Source: Firm-04 sp964479595 (GTDB lineage Bacteria; Bacillota; Clostridia; Oscillospirales; Ruminococcaceae). From it: a DNA stretch of 60,769 nucleotides. The notes below the pieces were generated by a model. The model made no database searches and had not been told where the DNA came from. It saw only the letters and a list, made by a program, of their open reading frames with translations. Both the position numbers and the translations under genes were made by a program. The stretch is taken from NCBI GenBank assembly GCA_964479595.1, contig CAYZMU010000005.1:1-60769 (forward strand). The letters are read 5' to 3'. Below are positions 34,399 through 43,013 of this stretch, one piece after another (positions within the stretch are counted from its first letter, which is position 1; each line of letters begins with the position of its first letter).

Positions 34399-37300
34399 TT
34401 ACTCAATTGCCTTCATGGACGCCGCCATGTCAATATTCCGCAGTTTTCGCCCCAGAAGGAGGTTTACAACCGCCGTGAAGAGCATGGTAATCGCCGCGGA
34501 GAACAAAAAGCAGTACCACGGAATGTCCTTGGCGAACATCACCACGTCCACCTCCGCCGTCCGCACGACATACCTGCACAGAAAAACCCCTGCTACGAGC
34601 CCCGCGAGCATCCCCAAGAACGACGAGAGAATGTTCTCGCGGAAAATGTAGGCGCGGACCTCCTTTTCGTAAAATCCGAGAACTTTCAGCGTGGCGAGTT
34701 CCCGCGTGCGCTCCAGAATGTTGATATTCGCGAGATTGAAGAGCACCACGAACGCCAGCAGCCCGGAGAAAACGATAATCAGCAGCACGACATAGCCCAG
34801 AACCTGCACGAGATTGCGGAAATTCTGCCCGCTCTCGGCGGTGAACTCCAGACGCAGCAGCGCCCCGGTGTCGAGCAGCTCCCGCGCGAGCGCGTCCTCG
34901 TCGGTGTTCGCCGTCTCGTTGGCGAAGAAGCAGTTGGGCTCATATTCGCCAAAGAGCGATTCATAGACTTTCGGCGACATCATGATACGGTTCATCGCGT
35001 AGTTTTCCATAATCGCCGAGACGACGGCGGGCTCCCGGCTGTCCGCGATCGTTATCGTGTCGCCCACGCCGACGTCAAGCAGCGAGGCGAGTTTTTCGTT
35101 GATGATGACCCCGGTGTCGTCCAGCGTGTAGGGGGTGTGGGTCTCGCGGTCGCGCATGACGACAAAATCCGAAAACGTTCCGGGTTCCTCCGGCGCCGTC
35201 ATCAGCACCTCATAGCTGTTGGACTCGGCCTGAACCGTGCCGCTCTTGAAACAGCCGAAAGCAAATCCCGTCAGTTCCTCACGCTCAGAAAGCGCGTCGG
35301 AGAGCGTTTCGCGGTTCTCTGCGTCCTCCTCGTCGTAGAGCCCGAAGACGTCATAGACAAAGATATCCTCGTACTGCAGGTCCACGATGGCGGCAATCGC
35401 GTGGTAGAGTCCGAAACCCGTCACCAGCAGCGCCGTGCAGCCGCAGATGCCCAGCATGGTCATCAGCACGCGGCTGCGGTAGCGGCAGAAATTGCGAATC
35501 GTCACCTTGACATTGAACGAGCAGCGCCGCCAGAGCCATTTGACGCGCTCGAGCAGGATTCTGCGGCCCTGTTTGGGGGGCTTGGGGCGCATGGAATTCG
35601 CCGGCTCCTCCCGCAGCGCGGAAAGGCACGCCGCGAGGGACGTAAGCCCCGTGCAGAGCAGCGCCGCGCCCAGACAGCCCAGCGCGTAGTCCATGTGGTA
35701 GGGGCAGTTGATGAAGGGGAAGTGGTACATCATCTGGTAGCAGATGAAAATGACGCGCGGGAAGACCTGATAGCCGACGGCCGTGCCGACTGCGACACCC
35801 AGCACGCTCGCGAGAAACGCGTACACCAGGAACTGCGCCGCGATGGTCCACGCGGAGAAGCCCAAGGCCTTGAGCGTGCCGATTTCCGTGCGCTGTTCCT
35901 CCACCATGCGCGTCATGGTCGTCAGGCAGACGAGCGCCGCGACCAGCAGGAAAAAGACGGGGAACACGCGCGCGATGCGGTCGATGCGGTCCGCGTCCTC
36001 GCCGTAGCTGGCAAACCCGGGGTTGTCGGAGCGGTCAAACGCGTACCACTCGATTTCGTCCGGGATGTTCGCAATCTCCTCCTCGGCGTCCGCGATGTCG
36101 CTTTCGCCCTGATCGAGTTTCTCCTTCGCCTCCGCGAGTTTCGCCCGCTCGGTTTCCTCCCGCGTTTCCAGTTCCGTCTTGCTGCTCTCATAGGATTCCT
36201 TCGCGGCCGCGAGCCGCGTCTTGCCCTCTTCCAAAGCCGTCGCGGAACTGTCAAGCTCCGCCTTCGCGGCATTGAGCTGTTCGCGCGCCGCGTCAATCTG
36301 CGCCTGTGAGGTATTCAGCTGCGCGCTTGTCGCCTCCAGCGTGCTTTGGTTTGTCCGCAGCGTCTGCGAGGCCGTCGTCACCGCACCCGTCAGCGCGGCG
36401 TAAAGCTCGGCTTTCTGAGGCGCTTCCCCCGGCAGCGAAAGATAGGTGTCCAGCGCCCCGGAGACCGAAAACTGATCGGTATCGAGCCGCGCGGCCGCCG
36501 CGTAACCCGCCGCGTACGTCTGCGGCAGCGCCGTTTCAAGCGCTCCGTTCCGATACGCCTCCAAAAGCTCGGAGAGATTGGAAAGCGCCGTCTGCTGCGC
36601 GGCAATCTCTGAAAGCCCCGCGTCGGTCTGCTCTTTGGCGCTCGTCAGCTGCTCCTGCCGCGAATCCAGTTCCGCGGAGCCCGATTCATATTCGTTCAGC
36701 CCCGCGTCGTATTCCGCCTGCCCGCTCTCAAGCTGCGTTTCGCTCTCTTCTATCTGCGCGGCCGCCTCGTTCAGTTTGGTCCTGCCCTCCGCGAGCGCCG
36801 TTTCCAGCTCCTCCGAGCCGCTCTCGTATTCCGCGCGCGCCTCCTCAAGCTCCGCCTTCGATTGGTCAAGCTCCTCCCGCGCCTCGTCCTGCAGCGCCTT
36901 CGCCCCGGGCGCGGAAAGCTCCGCCTTCTGGTCGAGCAGCGCGTCGGCGTTTCGCTCCACAATGTCCATATAGTCGTCTTGGAAGCTGTTGACCCCGTCC
37001 GTTTCGGTGAGGGTCAGAAAAACGTCCGTATAGCGCGGGGAATCAAACGCCTCGGGCGGCACAATCAGAAAGCTGTCAATGCTGCCGTTGCCGATGGTGG
37101 TCGTGCCGCGCTCAAAATCCACGTACATGGACCAGTCCGCGCGCCCGACTATCGTAAATTCGGTCTCCTTGAGCAGCGTCGTTTCCTCGTCCGCGACGGT
37201 AATCCGAAGGCTGTCCCCGACCGAAAAAGCCGCCGGGGTGTCGACCTCAATCAGGCACTCATCCGGTTTCTCGGGCAGCCGCCCCTCCGTGAGCGTCAGC

Positions 37301-37698
37301 GCGTTGATTTCCCCGCCCGCTTTGAGCCCCGGCTGCGGCAGGCTGTGGACAATGACGAGCTCGTTCGCGGAATCTTCTCCGACGGGGAGAAAAGCCGCCT
37401 CGGAATACGCTCCGTAAAGTTCCTCCACCGACGAGAGCCCCGCGATTTGCGCTAAATCATCCTCGTGAAAGCCCGCGGTCGAGACCAGCCGCACGTCCAT
37501 GAGCCCGGTTTCGTTGTAATACTCCTCCGCGGAATCCTTCATGTCCCTGCCCGTGACCTTGAGCCCCGCGAAAAACGCCGAGGCGATGGCGATAATCCCG
37601 AACAGCGAGAGGAATCTGCCCATGGAGCGCCGCGCGCCGCGCAGGGTGTTGAGGCGGAGTCTGCGGGTGCCGTGATACCGCTTTTCGCGCTTTACCAT
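34399..37698 (-). CDS. FtsX-type ABC transporter permease with large extracellular coiled coil
   Basis: A 1099-aa permease. The first membrane helix (about 29-46) is followed by a large extracytoplasmic region. That region begins with a MacB-PCD-like domain and continues as an Ala/Glu/Gln/Ser-rich coiled coil from about residue 260 to 535. Three helices with an FtsX core domain come next (about 580-700). A second MacB-PCD-like domain precedes the last FtsX domain, which ends in an LGRKLRNIDMAASMKAIE tail. Such long-stalk exporters are common in clostridia and usually act with one ATPase. It overlaps the ATPase gene by 7 bp. Cargo (lipid, peptide or mechanical signalling) cannot be inferred. 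Confidence 0.88.
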   Translation of the reverse strand: MVKREKRYHGTRRLRLNTLRGARRSMGRFLSLFGIIAIASAFFAGLKVTGRDMKDSAEEYYNETGLMDVRLVSTAGFHEDDLAQIAGLSSVEELYGAYSEAAFLPVGEDSANELVIVHSLPQPGLKAGGEINALTLTEGRLPEKPDECLIEVDTPAAFSVGDSLRITVADEETTLLKETEFTIVGRADWSMYVDFERGTTTIGNGSIDSFLIVPPEAFDSPRYTDVFLTLTETDGVNSFQDDYMDIVERNADALLDQKAELSAPGAKALQDEAREELDQSKAELEEARAEYESGSEELETALAEGRTKLNEAAAQIEESETQLESGQAEYDAGLNEYESGSAELDSRQEQLTSAKEQTDAGLSEIAAQQTALSNLSELLEAYRNGALETALPQTYAAGYAAAARLDTDQFSVSGALDTYLSLPGEAPQKAELYAALTGAVTTASQTLRTNQSTLEATSAQLNTSQAQIDAAREQLNAAKAELDSSATALEEGKTRLAAAKESYESSKTELETREETERAKLAEAKEKLDQGESDIADAEEEIANIPDEIEWYAFDRSDNPGFASYGEDADRIDRIARVFPVFFLLVAALVCLTTMTRMVEEQRTEIGTLKALGFSAWTIAAQFLVYAFLASVLGVAVGTAVGYQVFPRVIFICYQMMYHFPFINCPYHMDYALGCLGAALLCTGLTSLAACLSALREEPANSMRPKPPKQGRRILLERVKWLWRRCSFNVKVTIRNFCRYRSRVLMTMLGICGCTALLVTGFGLYHAIAAIVDLQYEDIFVYDVFGLYDEEDAENRETLSDALSEREELTGFAFGCFKSGTVQAESNSYEVLMTAPEEPGTFSDFVVMRDRETHTPYTLDDTGVIINEKLASLLDVGVGDTITIADSREPAVVSAIMENYAMNRIMMSPKVYESLFGEYEPNCFFANETANTDEDALARELLDTGALLRLEFTAESGQNFRNLVQVLGYVVLLIIVFSGLLAFVVLFNLANINILERTRELATLKVLGFYEKEVRAYIFRENILSSFLGMLAGLVAGVFLCRYVVRTAEVDVVMFAKDIPWYCFLFSAAITMLFTAVVNLLLGRKLRNIDMAASMKAIE

Positions 37699-38393
37699 TC
37701 GATTTCCTCCACGGGACGCGGGTTGTCGTTGACGCGCGTGGAGCGGATTTTGCCGCTGCGCATCTCAATCACGCGGTCCGCCATGGGCATCAGCGCGCTG
37801 TTGTGCGTGATGACGACGACCGTCATGCCGTCCTTTCGGCAGCTGTCCTGCAAAAGGCGCAGCACGGTCTTGCCCGTCTGGAAATCGAGCGCCCCGGTGG
37901 GTTCGTCGCAGAGCAAAAGCTTCGGGTTTTTCGCCAGCGCGCGCGCGATGGAGACACGCTGCTGCTCCCCGCCGGAGAGCTGCGCCGGGAAGTGGTCGGC
38001 TCTGTCCAGCAGCCCCACTTTCTCAAGCATCTGTTCGGGCGAGGCGGCGTTTTTGCAGATTTCCGAGGCCAGCTCGATATTCTCCAGCGCGGTGAGGTTC
38101 TGGATAAGATTGTAAAACTGGAAAACAAAGCCGATATCCTCGCGGCGGTAGCGGGTGCGCTCCTTGGAGGAAAAGCTGTCCACGCGCGCGGAATCGACGA
38201 GAATCTGCCCCTCGTCGCAGCGGTCCATGCCGCCCAGAAGGTTCAGTACGGTGGTTTTTCCCGCGCCGGAGGGCCCAACAATCAGGGCAAACTCGCCCTT
38301 TTCGATGGAAAAGCTCACATGGTCCGAGGCCAGCACCGCGACGCCCTCCCCGCGGTAGGCCTTGCAGACATCTTTGAGTTCAATAAAAGCCAA
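37692..38393 (-). CDS. ABC transporter ATP-binding protein (LolD/MacB type)
   Basis: A 233-aa ATPase partner of the downstream FtsX-type permease. Walker A is GPSGAGKTT (about 40-48), the Q-loop lies in FVFQFYNLIQNLTALENI, the signature is LSGGEQQRVSIARAL, and Walker B is LLLCDEPTGALD. The QFYNLIP-like stretch is typical of exporters that pair with MacB/FtsX permeases. The start is TTG at 38393 with GAGG eight bases upstream; this gives the family-typical (M)AFIELKDV N terminus. It begins 10 bp after hpt. Confidence 0.92.
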   Translation of the reverse strand: MAFIELKDVCKAYRGEGVAVLASDHVSFSIEKGEFALIVGPSGAGKTTVLNLLGGMDRCDEGQILVDSARVDSFSSKERTRYRREDIGFVFQFYNLIQNLTALENIELASEICKNAASPEQMLEKVGLLDRADHFPAQLSGGEQQRVSIARALAKNPKLLLCDEPTGALDFQTGKTVLRLLQDSCRKDGMTVVVITHNSALMPMADRVIEMRSGKIRSTRVNDNPRPVEEIEW

Positions 38394-38403
38394 TGGTATC
38401 GCC

Positions 38404-38943
38404 TCAAAATTCAAGATACATGATATCGGTGAGAGTCCTGTAGCGGTCGTTGTAGTCAAGCCCCCAGCCGACCACGAACAGGTCCTCAATCTCAAAGCCC
38501 GTGTAGTCGGGTTTTACATGGGCAAAGCGCGGGTCCCTGCGCGAAGGCTTGTCCAGGAGCGCGCAGACCCGCAGACGCCTCGCCCCGCGGCGCTCAAACG
38601 TGCGCAGCACCGTGTCAATCGTCTGTCCCGTGTCCACAATGTCCTCGAGAATCAGCACATCTCTGCCGTTCAGATCAAGGTTTTCGCCGAGTTCAAACAG
38701 CGGCGCGCCCGCGGGCCTTGTGCCGGAATAGGAACAGAGCTTGATAAAATCCAGACGTATCGGTATCGTCAGGACGCGCGTCAGTTCGCAGGCGAAATAG
38801 ACCGCCCCGCGCAGCGTGCAGAGACAGAGCAGCGGGTTTTCCTCCGTTATATCGGAAAAATCGCGGGAAATCTCAGTGCCCAGACGCGCAATCGCGGCGC
38901 GTACTTCGGCTTCCGGTATCAAAAGATTTAACTTCTCCGCCAT
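38404..38943 (-). CDS. hpt: Hypoxanthine phosphoribosyltransferase
   Basis: Purine salvage enzyme that makes IMP or GMP from hypoxanthine or guanine and PRPP. The 179-aa protein has the PRPP motif VLILEDIVDTGQT and the N-terminal LRGA loop (CTLRGAVYFA). The C-terminal FVVGWGLDYNDRYR segment contacts the base. It is preceded by a promoter interleaved with that of the divergent flavin reductase gene, and the ABC exporter genes follow in the same direction. Confidence 0.95.
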   Translation of the reverse strand: MAEKLNLLIPEAEVRAAIARLGTEISRDFSDITEENPLLCLCTLRGAVYFACELTRVLTIPIRLDFIKLCSYSGTRPAGAPLFELGENLDLNGRDVLILEDIVDTGQTIDTVLRTFERRGARRLRVCALLDKPSRRDPRFAHVKPDYTGFEIEDLFVVGWGLDYNDRYRTLTDIMYLEF

Positions 38944-38955
38944 AGCGATGCCCCC

Positions 38956-38984
38956 TTGACAAATCAGCGCGATTTTGCTATTAT
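38956..38984 (+). promoter_or_regulatory. Rightward promoter of the flavin reductase gene, interleaved with the hpt promoter
   Basis: TTGACA (38956-38961), 17-bp spacer, TATTAT (38979-38984). Its -10 shares two base pairs with the leftward -10, and its start near 38991 falls inside the leftward promoter. Confidence 0.88.
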
Positions 38985-39011
38985 TATACTATGAGAGCGC
39001 GAAAATGTCAA
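38983..39011 (-). promoter_or_regulatory. Leftward promoter of hpt, interleaved with the flavin reductase promoter
   Basis: On the minus strand, TTGACA (39006-39011), 17-bp spacer, consensus TATAAT (38983-38988). The predicted start near 38976 lies between the -35 and -10 of the opposing promoter. Confidence 0.9.
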
Positions 39012-39048
39012 GACTTGCGCGCTCGCCACAGCGAAAGGAAGGATTGCT

Positions 39049-39627
39049 ATGAAGAAGAATCTCGGGGTCAAGCCCTATCTCTTTCCGATGCCTGTCGCCA
39101 TTATCGCGGCGTACGGCGCGGACGGCTCCATCTGCGCGATGAACGCGGCGTGGGCGCAGATTTGCGAAATGGACAAAATTGCCCTGTTCATCAGCGAGGA
39201 GCACAAGACCACCAAAAATATCCGCGAAACCTCCGCGTTCACCGTGAGCATCGCGGACCGCGCGCACATTGAGGCGGCGGATTTTCTCGGTATCGCGACG
39301 GGGAACAAAATGACGGACAAATTCGCCCGCAGCGGCCTTACCGCGGTTAAAAGCGAGTTCGTGAACGCCCCTGTCATTCAGGAATTTCCGCTCACACTCG
39401 AATGCGAGCTGGCGGAGATTGTCAGCACGGAAAACCTGCACGCGGTTGTGGGGAAAATTGTCAATGTGCTGGCGGACGAGCGGGTTCTGGACGAATCCGG
39501 GAAGGTCTGCCCCGAAAAACTCGACGCCATTCTCTTTGACCAGTTCCGTTCGGGCTATTACGCCATCGGCGAGAAAGCGGGACAGGCGTGGAACAGCGGC
39601 ATGACGCTGATGCCGGAAGAACGCTGA
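39049..39627 (+). CDS. Flavin reductase-like (flavoredoxin) protein
   Basis: A 192-aa FMN-binding split-barrel protein of the flavin reductase-like family. Typical segments are the N-terminal PMPVAIIAAYGADGSICAMNAAW, which sits at the flavin site, and ETSAFTVSIADRAH. Family members act as flavoredoxins or NAD(P)H:flavin oxidoreductases in anaerobes; the electron partner is unknown. GAAAGGAAGG precedes the ATG. Confidence 0.88.
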   Translation: MKKNLGVKPYLFPMPVAIIAAYGADGSICAMNAAWAQICEMDKIALFISEEHKTTKNIRETSAFTVSIADRAHIEAADFLGIATGNKMTDKFARSGLTAVKSEFVNAPVIQEFPLTLECELAEIVSTENLHAVVGKIVNVLADERVLDESGKVCPEKLDAILFDQFRSGYYAIGEKAGQAWNSGMTLMPEER

Positions 39628-39649
39628 CGCGCGGGGGAGGAGAGCGCTT

Positions 39650-40375
39650 ATGATTTTTAACAAAAGGATGACGGCGCTGCTGCTGGCGGGGCTTTGCGCC
39701 GCGGCGCTGGCGGGCTGCAGCAAGTCTGATGATGATTCGGAAGCGTCCGCGGAGACGACCGTCTCGCAGACCGCCGAAACGACTGCCGCGCAGACCACGT
39801 CCGCCGAGACGACGGCCGCGGCGGAGCAGACGACAACCGCGCCGCAGACCACCGCTTCTTCGGCGAGTACGACGGCATCGAGCGGGACGACCGCGTCAAC
39901 CACACCGCCCCCGCAGGCGGAGAACGTCAAGATTCTCTGGAGCGAGCGCGGGCTGGAGGCTGTGGCGGCGGACAGCACGGAAGGCTACGGCGAGCCGCTG
40001 GCAACGGGAAGTACCTATCTGGATTGGACACTGCGGTCCGTTACGGGGAGCCTCGGGGACTTAACACTCGATTTTGATTACGCGGGCGAGCTGCAGACAA
40101 ACGGCATCGCGGAGATTCTGCCCTCTGACCACGCGGCGTATCCGAACGCGCTCTACCTGCGCGTGGACAATCAGGCGGATTTCCCGTATTTCCCGAGCGA
40201 CACGCGCGAGCGCGGAAAGTTCATCATCGAAAACTCGGATGAGGCGAAAGAAATGCTCAAGGTGGAAGCCGGCGAGCAGTCCGTGGCGGTCGCGGTCAAT
40301 ATCACCACGCTGAAAATCCATCTCTCCCCGGACGGCTACGACCTCGTCACCGTGACGAGTGCCTCGAGACGCTGA
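39650..40375 (+). CDS. Thr/Ser-rich lipoprotein of unknown function
   Basis: A 241-aa lipoprotein with a clear signal and lipobox ALAGC (Cys23). A Ser/Thr/Ala-rich linker follows (about 28-90). The compact C-terminal domain of about 150 residues is predicted to be mostly beta (AENVKILWSERGLEAV..., LYLRVDNQADFPYF), with no family I can name. GGGGGAGGAG precedes the ATG. The next gene is a GH5 glucanase lipoprotein with a similar signal and linker, 1 bp downstream. A carbohydrate-binding or accessory role is suggested by context only. Confidence 0.7.
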   Translation: MIFNKRMTALLLAGLCAAALAGCSKSDDDSEASAETTVSQTAETTAAQTTSAETTAAAEQTTTAPQTTASSASTTASSGTTASTTPPPQAENVKILWSERGLEAVAADSTEGYGEPLATGSTYLDWTLRSVTGSLGDLTLDFDYAGELQTNGIAEILPSDHAAYPNALYLRVDNQADFPYFPSDTRERGKFIIENSDEAKEMLKVEAGEQSVAVAVNITTLKIHLSPDGYDLVTVTSASRR

Positions 40376-40376
40376 G

Positions 40377-41687
40377 ATGAGGACGCTGAAACGCTTTTCG
40401 GCGCTGCTGCTGGCGGCGTTGACCGTTCTGACGGGCTGCCATTCCGAGCGCGGCAGTGAGGACAGCGCTCTGAACACGACAGCGGAACTGACCACTGCCT
40501 CACAGACGTCAACGTCGGCGCCGGACACAACCGCGCCGTCTCAAACTACTCGGAGCGTCTCAACCGCTCCCACAACCGGGGATGACGCCATGGTGCCGCA
40601 GCTGCAGCTGGAGCCTTTTCAGATTCCCGACAGCGAGGGTCTGCGCTTTGTGCGGGATTTGGGGATAGGCTGGAATCTCGGCAATACTTTTGACGCGCAC
40701 GACGCGGAAGACATCGAGGACGAGATGGACTACGAATCCGCGTGGTGCGGGGAAGTGACGACAAAGGAAACCATCGCGGCCGTCAAGGAGGCGGGGTTTC
40801 AGACCGTGCGGATTCCCGTTTCGTGGCACAACCACGTCGACGCGAATTTTCAGATCTCGCAGCCGTGGCTCCAAAGAGTCCGGGAGGTCGCCGACTGGTG
40901 CCTGGAGAGCGGGCTGTACGTGATTGTGAATATCCACCACGACAACGCGCAGGAGTACTACTACCCCGACAACGCCCATCTGGAGGCGTCCAAGAAGTAC
41001 TGCGCTGCCATCTGGCGTCAGGTGGCGGAGGCGTTCGCGGACTGTGACGACCATCTGATTTTAGAGTCGCTCAACGAGCCGCGTCTGGTCGGGACTTCGA
41101 ACGAGTGGTGGTTTGACCCCAATAACGCGCAGTGCCGCGAGGCGCTCACCTGTATCAATACGTTAAATCAGCTCTTTGTGGACACCGTACGGGCCGCGGG
41201 CGGCAACAACGCGCGGCGGTATCTGCTCTGTCCCGCCTACTGTGCCGCGCCCGACGCCGCGCTGGACGGCGAGTTCAGACTGCCCAATGACCCGCAGAAC
41301 CGCGTGATTCTCTCCGTACACGCCTACACGCCCTATGATTTCGCGCTCGATATGCCCGGGCGGTCGGATTTCTCCTGCGAGAATGACGGCGACAAACGCG
41401 CGGTGACGGATTTTATGGACAAGATCTATCAGAAGTTTGTCCAGAACGGCACGCCTGTGCTGATTAGCGAGTTTGGCGCGCGCAGCAAGGACAACTTGGA
41501 AGCGAGGGTGCAGTTTGCCGCGTTCTATACGGCGGCGGCGCGCGCGAGAGGCATCTCCTGCTGCTGGTGGGACAACAATTCCTTCACGGACGAGGAGGGG
41601 GAGAATTTCGGGCTGCTGTTTCGTTCGGCGTCTGTTTTCAGCTTCCCCGAAATCGTCGCGGCGCTGATAAAATACGGCGCGGTGTGA
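40377..41687 (+). CDS. GH5 family endoglucanase, lipoprotein
   Basis: A 436-aa membrane-anchored glycoside hydrolase of family GH5 (cellulase A type). Lipobox VLTGC (Cys21) is followed by a Thr/Ser-rich linker to about 70 and a TIM-barrel catalytic domain. Landmarks are GIGWNLGNTFDA, RIPVSW, and IVNIHHD. The acid/base Glu234 is in SLNEPR and the nucleophile Glu365 is in ISEFGA, and CCWWDN follows. The likely activity is endo-beta-1,4-glucanase or a related beta-glucan hydrolase. It has no dockerin, so it would act at the cell surface. It is co-transcribed with the preceding lipoprotein. Confidence 0.93.
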   Translation: MRTLKRFSALLLAALTVLTGCHSERGSEDSALNTTAELTTASQTSTSAPDTTAPSQTTRSVSTAPTTGDDAMVPQLQLEPFQIPDSEGLRFVRDLGIGWNLGNTFDAHDAEDIEDEMDYESAWCGEVTTKETIAAVKEAGFQTVRIPVSWHNHVDANFQISQPWLQRVREVADWCLESGLYVIVNIHHDNAQEYYYPDNAHLEASKKYCAAIWRQVAEAFADCDDHLILESLNEPRLVGTSNEWWFDPNNAQCREALTCINTLNQLFVDTVRAAGGNNARRYLLCPAYCAAPDAALDGEFRLPNDPQNRVILSVHAYTPYDFALDMPGRSDFSCENDGDKRAVTDFMDKIYQKFVQNGTPVLISEFGARSKDNLEARVQFAAFYTAAARARGISCCWWDNNSFTDEEGENFGLLFRSASVFSFPEIVAALIKYGAV

Positions 41688-41734
41688 CCTGTGCGCTGTC
41701 CCGTGAGCCGCGGCTGACGTCTCATAAATATCAC

Positions 41735-41767
41735 AAAAAAAGACCTCCCATAAACGGGAGGTTTTTT
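41735..41767. terminator. Bidirectional terminator between GH5 gene and cysE
   Basis: ACCTCCC (41743-41749) and GGGAGGT (41756-41762) form a 7-bp stem with a 6-nt loop, flanked by an A run on the left and a T run on the right. It can terminate both the rightward glucanase transcript and the leftward unit ending in cysE. Confidence 0.93.
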
Positions 41768-41777
41768 GCGTACCGCG

Positions 41778-42404
41778 TTATTTTTTGTGTTCGAGCGCGC
41801 CCACACGGCGGGAGAGCTTGGAGAGTTCCTGCGCGACAGGGTCGGGAATATGGATCTGGTCCAAATCCGACAGCCGCACACCGTTCATCTTGACGACCCG
41901 GGCGGGCACGCCGACCGCCGTGGCGTTCGCGGGAACATCCTTGAGCACCACCGCGCCCGCGGCGATTTTGGCGTTGTCCCCGACTGTGAGCGGCCCCAGA
42001 ACCTTCGCGCCCGCGCCCACCATAACATTGTTGCCGAGCGTGGGGTGGCGTTTGCCCCGGTCCTTTCCCGTTCCGCCGAGCGTCACGCCCTGATAGAGCG
42101 TGCAGTAATCCCCGATGACGGTGGTTTCCCCGATGACGACGCCCATGCCGTGGTCGATAAAGAGCCCCTTGCCGATGGTCGCGCCGGGGTGGATTTCAAT
42201 CCCCGTGAAGAAACGCGCCAGCTGCGAGACAATCCGCGCCAGTGTCGGGAAGCCGTGCTTTAAGAGACTGTGCGCGATTCTGTGCGCCAAAACCGCGTGC
42301 AGCCCGGAATAAGTCAGAAGAATTTCGAAGAAACCGCGCGCCGCCGGGTCGCGTTCCTGAACGGAATGCACCTCGCTGCGGATCGCGGTGATGAATTTGA
42401 GCAT
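41778..42404 (-). CDS. cysE: Serine O-acetyltransferase
   Basis: Makes O-acetylserine from serine and acetyl-CoA for cysteine synthesis. The 208-aa protein (short EpsC/CysE form) has an N-terminal helical domain and a left-handed beta-helix built of hexapeptide repeats. Signature segments are EIHPGATIGKGLFIDHG, with the catalytic His, and GVTLGGTGKDRGKRHPTLGNNV. The ribosome site is AGGGGGG. It is the last gene of the long leu/ilv-rec unit and ends at a bidirectional terminator. The cysteine synthase partner is not in the window. Confidence 0.95.
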   Translation of the reverse strand: MLKFITAIRSEVHSVQERDPAARGFFEILLTYSGLHAVLAHRIAHSLLKHGFPTLARIVSQLARFFTGIEIHPGATIGKGLFIDHGMGVVIGETTVIGDYCTLYQGVTLGGTGKDRGKRHPTLGNNVMVGAGAKVLGPLTVGDNAKIAAGAVVLKDVPANATAVGVPARVVKMNGVRLSDLDQIHIPDPVAQELSKLSRRVGALEHKK

Positions 42405-42431
42405 AATGACCCCCCTAAGGTCTGCGGCGTG

Positions 42432-43013
42432 CTACTGATTCGGGTCAATGTCCTTCCAGTAGTGCGTGAGGTAGCGAATCCCCGAGAGAACCGTCAGCCC
42501 CGCCGCGATCCAGAAAAGCACGTCCAGCGCGATTTCAATCCCTGTAAAGACGTTCTTCGCCTGAATCCCGAACGCGCCGAAGTCGTCGCGGAAGGAGAGG
42601 TAGAAAAGCTGCGCGACAATCGCCGTCATCGTGAAGGCGGTTTTGAGCTTGCCCGCCAAATCCGCGGGGACGACCGTGCCTTTTCCCGCGACCACGAGCC
42701 GCAGCGCCGAGACCATGAATTCCCGCGCGACAATGAGCAGAAAAACGACGATATTGAGATACTGCCGCTGCAGCAGACACGCGAGCGCCGTCACGACAAG
42801 CACCTTGTCCGCGAGCGGGTCCAGAAACTTCCCGAAATCGGTGACCAGTCCCAATTTCCGCGCGAGATGGCCGTCAATCGCGTCTGTGACGGACGCCGCG
42901 ACAAAGACGATGGCGGCGGCGAGCATATGCGCGGGGAACGGCACATAAAAGCATATCACAAAGACCGGGACCAGAAAAACACGCAGAAGCGTCAGTTTAT
43001 TCGGTGTGTTCAC
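42432..43013 (-). CDS. pgsA: CDP-diacylglycerol-glycerol-3-phosphate 3-phosphatidyltransferase
   Basis: Integral membrane enzyme committing CDP-diacylglycerol to phosphatidylglycerol synthesis. The 193-aa protein has the CDP-alcohol phosphotransferase signature DAIDGHLARKLGLVTDFGKF, completed by LDPLADK, at about residues 43-70, and several hydrophobic helices. The start is GTG inside the 3' end of rimO, with GAGGTG upstream and a 17-bp overlap. The rimO-pgsA pairing is common in Firmicutes. Confidence 0.94.
   Translation of the reverse strand: MNTPNKLTLLRVFLVPVFVICFYVPFPAHMLAAAIVFVAASVTDAIDGHLARKLGLVTDFGKFLDPLADKVLVVTALACLLQRQYLNIVVFLLIVAREFMVSALRLVVAGKGTVVPADLAGKLKTAFTMTAIVAQLFYLSFRDDFGAFGIQAKNVFTGIEIALDVLFWIAAGLTVLSGIRYLTHYWKDIDPNQ

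Noticed and set aside
34354..36309. 651-codon plus-strand open frame
   Set aside because: It lies antisense to the coiled-coil ABC permease; high-GC codon bias keeps the opposite frame open, and its translation is Arg/His-rich low complexity.
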